A stretch of DNA of 64,000 bases from Coriobacteriaceae bacterium (GTDB lineage Bacteria > Actinomycetota > Coriobacteriia > Coriobacteriales > Coriobacteriaceae), in contig CABIZD010000001.1 of the NCBI GenBank assembly GCA_902363125.1, positions 1 through 64,000 of the forward strand, in the 5' to 3' direction. The number at the start of each line of letters is the position of its first letter. Positions within the stretch are counted from its first letter, which is position 1. The notes beneath the pieces were generated by a model. That model made no database searches. It worked only from the letters and a program-made list of their open reading frames with translations, and was not told the DNA's origin. This document shows, in pieces, positions 1 through 5,802 of this stretch. A program made the position numbers and the translations under genes.

Positions 1-119
1 GGCAGGGACGTTCGGCCGTGCGCGGGCGCCCGGTCGGCGGCCCGTTCTGGGCGCGCCTCAATCGTAGCCCGAGACGGTCCCGGGCTGACAATTTCGACTG
101 TAATGGACGTCCGCAATGG
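1..119. other. Left edge, no recognisable gene
   Basis: This G+C-rich stretch precedes the cobO remnant. Short open frames cross it on the plus strand, but none shows a motif I recognise. It may be the tail of a gene lying mostly outside the window, or decayed sequence. Confidence 0.3.
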
Positions 120-367
120 CTAGTATTCGATGCCTTGGCGGGCTAGGAGGCCTTCGTCGAAGTAGTGTTTGACGGGGCGCATTTCGGTTACTAGGTCGGC
201 AAGGTCGGCGAGGGGTAGCAAGCAGCGGCCGGTGAGCACGAGTTCCGTGGTGGCGGGCTTTATCGCAATCAGTTCCTCGACATCCTCTCGCGCCCCAAAG
301 CAGCTGTCGTCTTGCCCTTGCCGTCGCCTGTATAGATTTGAACCTTGCCGACTTACAGTGATGCCAT
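120..367 (-). pseudogene. cobO: Remnant of ATP:corrinoid adenosyltransferase
   Basis: On the minus strand an AAAGGA ribosome site precedes an ATG at 367-365. Codon 5 is TAA (355-353), after which the frame continues into IYTGDGKGKTTAALG (337-293), the N-terminal P-loop of the CobO/BtuR family. Soon afterwards homology jumps to another frame: ELVLTGR, ADLVTEMRPVKHYFDEG and a final ARQGIEY ending at TAG (122-120) are the typical C-terminus. The family is about 170-200 residues long. Here roughly the central hundred residues are missing and the two ends are out of frame, so the gene carries a nonsense codon, a deletion and a frameshift. CobO adenosylates corrinoids using ATP. A functional copy elsewhere cannot be excluded. 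Confidence 0.85.
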
Positions 368-392
368 CTCTGTCCTTTCGTGCCCGGCGTCG

Positions 393-417
393 GTTTATCG
401 CCGTCCGGGTTGGGTAT
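393..417 (+). promoter_or_regulatory. Candidate SigB-type promoter of ftsH
   Basis: GTTTAT (393-398) and GGGTAT (412-417) are separated by 13 bases, which matches the SigB consensus GTTTAA-N12-14-GGGTAT known from Bacillus. A start about 7 bases downstream would leave a leader of roughly 20-35 bases before ftsH. A SigB/SigF/SigG-type sigma gene lies in this window at 16077. The promoter call is an inference from the motif alone. Confidence 0.5.
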
Positions 418-459
418 TCTAGAAAACATTATCAACCCCAGTAGATGGAGTTCAAGCAG

Positions 460-2352
460 ATGGAGATGGATGACAACAAACGTAGACGGAATATGATCCT
501 CTACGTGCTCATCGCCTTCGTCGTCTACCTCGTGCTCTCGACCGTTCTGTTCCCCAACATCGGTCACACGCAGCAGATTACGAAGACCGATTACTCGACG
601 TTTGTCAAAGCGCTCGATAAGAAGAGTGTCGACAAGGTCGAGTACAACACGGACGATTACACGATTTATTACACCAAGAAGGGCGAGGACGAGAACATCG
701 CCTACAAGACGACCGGTGTGCCGAATGACGCTGGCTTTACCGATCGCGTGCTTGAATCTGGCGCCTCGCTTGAGTCGGTCGTTCCCGATAAGAACTCGGG
801 TCTGATGACCTATTACCTGCTTACGCTCATCCTTCCCATGGCGATTTTCTTCCTCATCGGTTGGTGGCTCAACCGCCGTATGAAGAAGGCCATGGGCGAT
901 GACGGTCCTTCGATGAACTTTGGTGGCGGCGGTTTTGGCGGCGGTGGACTGGGCAAGTCCGGCGCGCGCGTGATCGCCTCCAAGGACGTGGGCGTGACCT
1001 TTAAGGATGTTGCCGGCCAGGAAGAGGCTAAGGAGTCCCTCAAGGAGGTCGTCGACTTTCTGGAGAAGCCGCAGCGCTACGAGGAAATCGGCGCCAAGCT
1101 GCCGCGTGGTGCTCTTCTTGTCGGCCCTCCGGGTACCGGTAAGACCCTGCTTGCCAAGGCCGTTGCCGGCGAGGCGGGCGTGCCGTTCTTTAGTATTTCG
1201 GGTTCTGAGTTTGTTGAGATGTTTGTCGGCCGCGGCGCCGCCAAGGTGCGCGATCTGTTTAAGCAGGCCAAGGAAAAGGCCCCGTGCATCGTCTTTATCG
1301 ATGAGATCGATACCATCGGCAAGAAGCGCGATGGCGGCGGCTTTAGTGGCAACGACGAGCGCGAGCAGACACTCAACCAGCTGCTGACCGAGATGGACGG
1401 CTTCGATAACCACAAGGGTATTGTCGTTCTCGCTGCTACCAACCGCCCCGACAGCCTTGATCCGGCCCTGCTTCGCCCCGGTCGTTTTGACCGCCGCATC
1501 CCCGTTGAGCTGCCCGACCTGACCGGTCGCAAGAACATCCTCGAGTTGCATGCCAAGAGCGTGAAGACGCAGCCGCCGATCGACCTGACCGCGATTGCCC
1601 GCGCCACGCCCGGTGCCTCGGGCGCCGACCTGGCCAACATCATCAACGAGGGCGCCCTGCGTGCCGTCCGCGAGGGTCGCAAGCGCGCTACGCAGGACGA
1701 CTTTGAGGAGTCGGTGGAGGTCGTCATCGCCGGTCAGCAGCGCAAGTCCACGGTGCTGTCCGACCACGAGAAACAGGTCGTTTCTTACCACGAGATCGGT
1801 CATGCCATCGTTGCTGCCCGCCAAAAGGGTTCTGCGCCGGTCACGAAGATTACCATCGTGCCGCGCACGAGCGGTGCTCTGGGCTACACCATGCAGGTCG
1901 AGGAGGATGAGCGCTTCCTGACCACACGCCAGGAGGTCCTGGACAAGCTCGCCGTCTATTGCGGTGGCCGTGCAGCCGAGGAGCTCATCTTTGGCGAGAT
2001 GACGACCGGCGCAGCCAACGATATCGAGCAGGCCACCAAGCTCGCCCGTAACATGGTGACGCGTTTTGGTATGTCCGATGAGTTTGGCATGATGGCGCTC
2101 GGTACCGTTCAGAATGCGTACCTCAACCAGGACACGTCGCTCACCTGCGCCCCCGGTACGGCCGAGCGCGTGGACGCGATTGTCGCCAAGCTGATCGAGG
2201 ATGCGCACGACCGCGCTCTGCAGATTCTGAAGGAGAACAAGTTTAAGCTCCACGAGCTGGCTCGTTATCTGTACAAGAAGGAGACGATCACGGGCGAGGA
2301 GTTCATGAATCTCCTCACGCGCGAGAATCCGCTGATGCCGAAGCAGCAGTAA
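460..2352 (+). CDS. ftsH: ATP-dependent zinc metalloprotease FtsH
   Basis: Membrane-anchored AAA+ protease that unfolds and degrades membrane and short-lived cytosolic proteins. Counting from an upstream in-frame ATG at 445, two membrane segments (about 16-36 and 121-141) flank an extracytoplasmic domain. They are followed by a Gly-rich linker, Walker A GPPGTGKT (227-234), Walker [10 protein letters not shown] (281-289), the pore-loop region [10 protein letters not shown] and the zinc site HEIGH (449-453). The length of about 630 residues is normal for the family. I chose the ATG at 460 because GGAG at 447-450 stands 9 bases before it, whereas nothing like a ribosome site precedes 445. The gene ends at a strong hairpin and appears to be transcribed alone. 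A SigB-like promoter precedes it, consistent with a stress role. Confidence 0.95.
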   Translation: MEMDDNKRRRNMILYVLIAFVVYLVLSTVLFPNIGHTQQITKTDYSTFVKALDKKSVDKVEYNTDDYTIYYTKKGEDENIAYKTTGVPNDAGFTDRVLESGASLESVVPDKNSGLMTYYLLTLILPMAIFFLIGWWLNRRMKKAMGDDGPSMNFGGGGFGGGGLGKSGARVIASKDVGVTFKDVAGQEEAKESLKEVVDFLEKPQRYEEIGAKLPRGALLVGPPGTGKTLLAKAVAGEAGVPFFSISGSEFVEMFVGRGAAKVRDLFKQAKEKAPCIVFIDEIDTIGKKRDGGGFSGNDEREQTLNQLLTEMDGFDNHKGIVVLAATNRPDSLDPALLRPGRFDRRIPVELPDLTGRKNILELHAKSVKTQPPIDLTAIARATPGASGADLANIINEGALRAVREGRKRATQDDFEESVEVVIAGQQRKSTVLSDHEKQVVSYHEIGHAIVAARQKGSAPVTKITIVPRTSGALGYTMQVEEDERFLTTRQEVLDKLAVYCGGRAAEELIFGEMTTGAANDIEQATKLARNMVTRFGMSDEFGMMALGTVQNAYLNQDTSLTCAPGTAERVDAIVAKLIEDAHDRALQILKENKFKLHELARYLYKKETITGEEFMNLLTRENPLMPKQQ

Positions 2353-2373
2353 GGCTGGTTACACAGCATCGAA

Positions 2374-2410
2374 CGCCCCATTTGAGCTTCTATCTCAAAT
2401 GGGGCGTTTT
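2374..2410 (+). terminator. Rho-independent terminator after ftsH
   Basis: A perfect 13-bp stem, CGCCCCATTTGAG (2374-2386) with CTCAAATGGGGCG (2394-2406), has a 7-base loop and is followed by TTTT. Confidence 0.85.
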
Positions 2411-2427
2411 GCTTGGGAGGGATATGC

Positions 2428-2919
2428 ATGAAGATCGTGGTGAGCGCCTGTTTGATGGGCGAGAGCTGCAAGTATAACGGACTCGACAACTATCATCGCG
2501 AGCTGGTCGAGGCTTGCGAGCGCACGGGGACCGAGGTCCTGTTGGTATGCCCTGAGGTTTTTGGCGGCCTGCCCACACCGCGTGATCCTTCCGAGATCGT
2601 GGACGGCGAGGTCCGTACCTGCGAGGGTACCTCAGTCGATCGCGAGTTTCGCCTGGGTGCCGAGCGCGCGCTCGACATGTGCGAGCAGGCGGGCGGCCCG
2701 TCCCAGATCGCTGCGTGCGTCTTGCAGGACCGTAGCCCCTCGTGTGGTGTAGGCCGTATCTACGACGGAACGTTCAGCGGTACGCTCACACCGGGTAATG
2801 GCGTTTTCGTCGACCTGCTCCTGCGCCACGGGTACCGTGTGATTCCGGCTAGCGAGTTCGATCCCAGCATGCTGGAACATTGTCCACAGCACTCGAATCC
2901 AACACTTCCTCACGGGTGA
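2428..2919 (+). CDS. DUF523 family (TudS-like) protein
   Basis: Small cytosolic protein of the DUF523 family, whose characterised member TudS is an iron-sulfur thiouracil desulfurase. The family motifs are clear: SACLMGESCKYNG at the start, CPEVFGGLPTPR near residue 41, RSPSCG near 103 and IYDGTFSG near 111. Cys8, Cys14, Cys41 and Cys106 are candidate cluster ligands. GGGAGG at 2415-2420, 7 bases upstream, decides the ATG at 2428. After about residue 142 the sequence no longer looks like the family. The last 20 or so codons overlap, on the other strand, a serine-recombinase remnant, so the native C-terminus was probably replaced when an element inserted there. Exact substrate unknown. Confidence 0.85.
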   Translation: MKIVVSACLMGESCKYNGLDNYHRELVEACERTGTEVLLVCPEVFGGLPTPRDPSEIVDGEVRTCEGTSVDREFRLGAERALDMCEQAGGPSQIAACVLQDRSPSCGVGRIYDGTFSGTLTPGNGVFVDLLLRHGYRVIPASEFDPSMLEHCPQHSNPTLPHG

Positions 2920-2992
2920 CCGTTTTGGCATCATCCGTGAAGTTGATATTGAGTACGACCCGGTCATCAAAGACGTAGACCGAGTTGACAGG
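2849..2992 (-). pseudogene. C-terminal remnant of a serine recombinase
   Basis: The minus-strand frame encodes VNSVYVFDDRVVLNINF followed by DDAKTVTREEV and ends at 2849. This pattern (a hydrophobic strand ending in Y-x-DD-R/K-VV, then an N-x-F-strand and D-x-KTVT) is typical of the extreme C-terminus of large serine recombinases of integrative elements. Upstream the frame has no catalytic domain or zinc ribbon, so only about 45 residues survive. It overlaps the last 70 bases of the DUF523 gene and lies next to an A+T-rich peptidase E-like gene, suggesting a decayed integrative element. Recognition is from memory of the family, so confidence is moderate. Confidence 0.55.
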
Positions 2993-3117
2993 TGCCGTAC
3001 CCAGGCAGTCCCTCCCCGCGGTCCTCGCGCAGGAACGCGTACACGGTCCTGCCGTCTCTTGCGCCCCTCCTGACCCAAACCCTGCTAGGAACGAGTGCAG
3101 CAAACTGGAATTTTAAA

Positions 3118-3723
3118 TTAGTCTTTGCAAATAACCTTTGAACCTTCACCATCAATTACAATTCCCTGACGATTGTTAATTGGGCATAGATTCAAATCCG
3201 AAAACTCAGTTATTATTTTCTCGGTAACTTTCTTAAATGGTGCTGTAAGAAAATGCGGAAGAACATAGAAATCAATCAAATTAAGCCCTGCATCATCTTC
3301 TTGTGAGTAGTCCTCCGGCTTTTCATCCATTTGCTCGATATATTGGATGCTTGGAGCGCATACAATCGCACCTGCCGATTCACCAATCATCAGTTTTCCC
3401 TTTGCCAATTCTTTTTTCAACAGCTCATCCGTTCCCGTTTTACGGAGCTGGTCTATAAGGAAAAAAGAATTTCCGCCAGTAAAATAGATCACATCCGCAT
3501 CTTCAAAAAGAGACTGTATCGTTGAATAAGCCTCCGTTGAAATATCAATTTCAGTTACGATTGCTCCCAACTTTTTGAATAATTTTCGAGCCGAGCCGAC
3601 ATAACCGGTGTAGCCTTCACGCAGCGAAGCTGTTGGAATAAATGCGACTTTTTTATTTTCAATTTCTTCCTTTATCAGGCTTCCTACACTTGAAAAGTGC
3701 GAACATAAAAACAGTTTCATCAA
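3118..3723 (-). CDS. Peptidase E-like (S51) protein
   Basis: 201-residue protein of the class-I glutamine amidotransferase-like fold, S51 family, which hydrolyses Asp-X dipeptides in characterised members. YFTGGNSF (about 79-86) and the nucleophile elbow GESAGA (about 114-119, Ser central) are intact. LPHFLTAPF further on supplies the likely catalytic His. AAAGGAG lies 7 bases before the ATG. The gene is conspicuously A+T-rich (AAA, ATT and TTT codons dominate), unlike every neighbour, and it lies beside a recombinase remnant, so recent acquisition from a low-G+C donor such as a gut Firmicute is likely. Its real substrate is unknown. No neighbour suggests a pathway. Confidence 0.85.
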   Translation of the reverse strand: MMKLFLCSHFSSVGSLIKEEIENKKVAFIPTASLREGYTGYVGSARKLFKKLGAIVTEIDISTEAYSTIQSLFEDADVIYFTGGNSFFLIDQLRKTGTDELLKKELAKGKLMIGESAGAIVCAPSIQYIEQMDEKPEDYSQEDDAGLNLIDFYVLPHFLTAPFKKVTEKIITEFSDLNLCPINNRQGIVIDGEGSKVICKD

Positions 3724-3824
3724 TATTCTCCTTTATATATAAATTCGTATTTGTTGAACTAAGCCGTGTATACCATACTCACCAATGAAAGAACGCCCTG
3801 ATATAGCGAAATTTTGACGTTTTC

Positions 3825-3954
3825 CTGCGTACGTGCGTACACACTCCACAGGAATTCTAAGGGGCCTGCCCCCTTAGCACGCGGACTTTGGAACAATGTC
3901 TAGTGTGCTACGCCTTGCCAGGGGTGTACTGGCTCCCGGTGCGCACGTACGCAG
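3825..3954. repeat. Inverted repeat pair enclosing a hairpin
   Basis: CTGCGTACGTGCG at 3825-3837 is perfectly complementary to CGCACGTACGCAG at 3942-3954. Weaker symmetry extends inward (GTACACACTCC against AGGGGTGTAC). Between them lies the palindromic hairpin CTAAGGGG-CCTG-C-CCCTTAG region at 3857-3877. This could be a small non-autonomous element or the recombination site of the lost element. Confidence 0.5.
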
Positions 3955-4025
3955 CAATTGCCATCAACGCGCCATACAGGTGGCGATCAAGTTCGCACAA
4001 AGCGACCTTGATCCCGCAAACAAAA

Positions 4026-4058
4026 GGCAGGATACCATCACCACGATGATACCCTGCC
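4026..4058 (-). terminator. Hairpin, possible minus-strand terminator
   Basis: GGCAGGATACCATC (4026-4039) pairs with GATGATACCCTGCC (4045-4058) over 14 positions with two mismatches. Read on the minus strand it is followed by TTTTG, as a rho-independent terminator would be. No minus-strand gene of its own ends here, so it may be a second terminator behind the dehydrogenase gene or a relic. Confidence 0.4.
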
Positions 4059-4185
4059 TCTGTTCGTTCCTGTTTACCGTTCCGAGTAGTCCTTCCGCAG
4101 AAGTTCCGATAAACAAAAAAACGTACCCGAACCATTTCTCGTAAAGAATCGGGTTCGAGTACGAACTGAATGGTGGAGCAATATA

Positions 4186-4222
4186 AACCACCACAAAGGT
4201 GCCTGTCCCCTTTGTGGTGGTT
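4186..4222 (-). terminator. Terminator made of a CCACCACAAAGG repeat
   Basis: AACCACCACAAAGG (4186-4199) pairs perfectly with CCTTTGTGGTGGTT (4209-4222), a 14-bp stem just behind the stop codon of the minus-strand dehydrogenase gene. Nearly the same hairpin recurs at 11828-11865, so it seems to be a dispersed repeat serving as a terminator. Confidence 0.7.
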
Positions 4223-4233
4223 ATGGGTTAGAG

Positions 4234-5316
4234 CTAGAGCGCGTGGCCGTAGGCGTTGGCGGCCTTGATGGCGGCGGCGAACTTCTCGTCGGTGAAGGGC
4301 TCCGGGTTACCCTGCTTCCACTCGTTGGTGGCGTGGGCATACTCACACAGCGCCGGGATGTCCGCCTCGGTAAGGCCGACCTGTTCAAGCGTCACGGGCA
4401 GCCCCATCTGCTTGTTAAAGGCGGCGTAGTGCTCAAGGTTCTCGGTATCGCCCGTATAGGCAAACAGCACCAGTACGCCCAGGCTTACGACCTCACCGTG
4501 CAGGTAGGATCCCTTACGCGGAATACTGCAGGTGGCGTTGTAGAATGCGTGCGCCACGCTCGAGTTGTAGTAGTAATCGTTTTGGTTGGTCAGGTTGGAG
4601 ACGTAGCCCGTGTTGACCACGATGTCGAGCGCGATTTGTTTGACGGCCTCGCTTGACAGGTTCTGGCGCACGTCCTCAAGACCCTGAACGCCGTAGGTAA
4701 ACAGCGGCTCGGAGCAGGTGTGGGCGAGTGCCAGGCCAAGGCCTGCCGTGTGCTCCAAGTTGCCGGCGCTCGTGGCGTACTCGACCTCGGGCTGCTTGGA
4801 CAGGGCATCGCCCACGCCGGCCCAGAAGTACTCCGCCGGAGCTTCGGCGATGATCTTGGGGTTGATGAAGATGTGCGCCGGTCGGTTGGGGTACGAATAG
4901 CCCTCGAGCGAGCCGTCGTCGTTGTACACGACGGCAATGGCGGTCGCGGCGGAGCAGTTAGAACAGATCGTCGGGACGGTGAAGACGATCTTCTTGAGCT
5001 CGATGGCTGCGGTCTTGACGGTATCGAGTGCCTTGCCGCCGCCGCATGCGATGAGCACGTCGGCTTCCTGGCAGGCAGGGGAGTTCACGACCTTGGCGAT
5101 ATTGGCACGCGTACTGTTGGTGCCATAGACGCGCGTCTCCAGGACCTTGACATCGGTACCTTCAAGTGCCGCCTCGATTCCCGGCAGCGCCGCAGCCAGG
5201 GCTCGCTTGCCGCCAATGATGGCGACTTTCTTCGCGCCGTACTCCGCCAGTGCGGTTGGCAGCTCGGTAAAGCAATCCTCGCCAACGGTGTAGTCGCTCA
5301 TTCCAATCGTGCGCAT
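4234..5316 (-). CDS. Iron-containing alcohol/glycerol dehydrogenase
   Basis: 360-residue NAD(P)-dependent dehydrogenase of the GldA branch of family III (metal-dependent) alcohol dehydrogenases. The dinucleotide site GGGKALDTVK lies near residues 91-100 and TVPTICSNCSA follows. Metal-ligand positions are present in GVGDALSK (Asp), VAHAFYN (His) and LHGEVVSLG (His). The length matches glycerol dehydrogenase. Whether the substrate is glycerol or another polyol or hydroxyketone cannot be read from the sequence. AGAAGG stands about 7 bases before the ATG. The gene is monocistronic, ends at a repeat-type terminator and is divergent from ileS. Confidence 0.85.
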   Translation of the reverse strand: MRTIGMSDYTVGEDCFTELPTALAEYGAKKVAIIGGKRALAAALPGIEAALEGTDVKVLETRVYGTNSTRANIAKVVNSPACQEADVLIACGGGKALDTVKTAAIELKKIVFTVPTICSNCSAATAIAVVYNDDGSLEGYSYPNRPAHIFINPKIIAEAPAEYFWAGVGDALSKQPEVEYATSAGNLEHTAGLGLALAHTCSEPLFTYGVQGLEDVRQNLSSEAVKQIALDIVVNTGYVSNLTNQNDYYYNSSVAHAFYNATCSIPRKGSYLHGEVVSLGVLVLFAYTGDTENLEHYAAFNKQMGLPVTLEQVGLTEADIPALCEYAHATNEWKQGNPEPFTDEKFAAAIKAANAYGHAL

Positions 5317-5437
5317 AGCAACCTTCTTTCGTTCGATAAAGTGCTTTCAGGTATTTTGCTCCTAGAGAAGGGCTGTAATAGCGAGAAATTTCGAACGTAT
5401 AAAACCAGTGTTGAGGGTTTTTCGCCGGCGCGGAACG

Positions 5438-5446
5438 TGCTAGCAT
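5438..5446 (+). promoter_or_regulatory. Extended -10 promoter of the ileS leader
   Basis: TGCTAGCAT fits an extended -10 (TGn followed by TAGCAT). It lies about 13 bases before the first conserved bases of the T-box leader. No good -35 hexamer is visible, as is usual for extended -10 promoters. Confidence 0.4.
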
Positions 5447-5458
5447 ACTCCGCATAAG

Positions 5459-5759
5459 CGTTGATGGGGACGAGTAGTCGGCCGTCCGCATGCTACAGAG
5501 AGCGGGGAGCGCTGAGAACCCGTGCATGCGACCGATGAAAATCACCCCGGAGCTGCGGTCCCAACGGACGTGCCGTGCAGGTTCGTCTTAGTAGACATCG
5601 CCGAGATGGTCGTCGATACAGGCCAGCCGAGTAACGGATGCGAGCGCGCGAATATGCGGGCGAGGGCATCTAAGCTGGGTGGTTAAGCGAAGAGCTTTTA
5701 CGGGCAGGCTGCCCGTTTTGTAGCGCTTCGTCCCAGCTTGTAGGGACGGGCGCTTTTTT
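5459..5759 (+). promoter_or_regulatory. T-box leader regulating ileS
   Basis: The leader begins with GTTGATGGGGACGAGTAG, a typical T-box start, and contains AGAGAGCGGG with a GCTGAGA turn in stem I. A likely specifier codon ATC (5541-5543, isoleucine) is followed by A, and the T-box core TGGGTGG (5676-5682) is meant to contact the uncharged tRNA end. It ends in a terminator: AGCGC and CGTCCC (5722-5734) pair with GGGACG and GCGCT (5743-5754), then T6. A smaller hairpin ACGGGCA/TGCCCGT precedes it. Uncharged tRNA-Ile should favour the antiterminator and allow ileS transcription. Confidence 0.85.
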
Positions 5760-5802
5760 GGTGCCCAACGGGCGTGCGCGCCCACGACATGAAAGGGGTA
5801 CC

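Larger units (their letters stand above)
3724..4185. other. Long intergenic region with inverted repeats
   Basis: No convincing gene. The region contains a 13-bp inverted repeat (3825-3837 and 3942-3954), a 9-bp perfect hairpin (3857-3877) and a further hairpin at 4026-4058. It separates the A+T-rich foreign gene from the glycerol dehydrogenase-type gene and may include the far end of the decayed element. Confidence 0.5.

Noticed and set aside
58..2253. A 731-codon open frame on the minus strand opposite ftsH
   Set aside because: It mirrors the third-position G/C bias of ftsH and has no domain of its own; only its far end coincides with the cobO remnant. Similar long antisense frames opposite ileS, alaS and ptsI were rejected for the same reason.
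4100..4175. tRNA-like GGTTCGAGTAC and nearby TGGTGGAGCA
   Set aside because: The bases resemble a T arm, but no acceptor, D or anticodon arm can be folded around them; the local symmetry is a plain imperfect hairpin.
3964..4194. A 76-codon minus-strand frame in the intergenic region
   Set aside because: It spans two hairpins, has no ribosome site, and its hydrophobic stretches come from repeat sequence.
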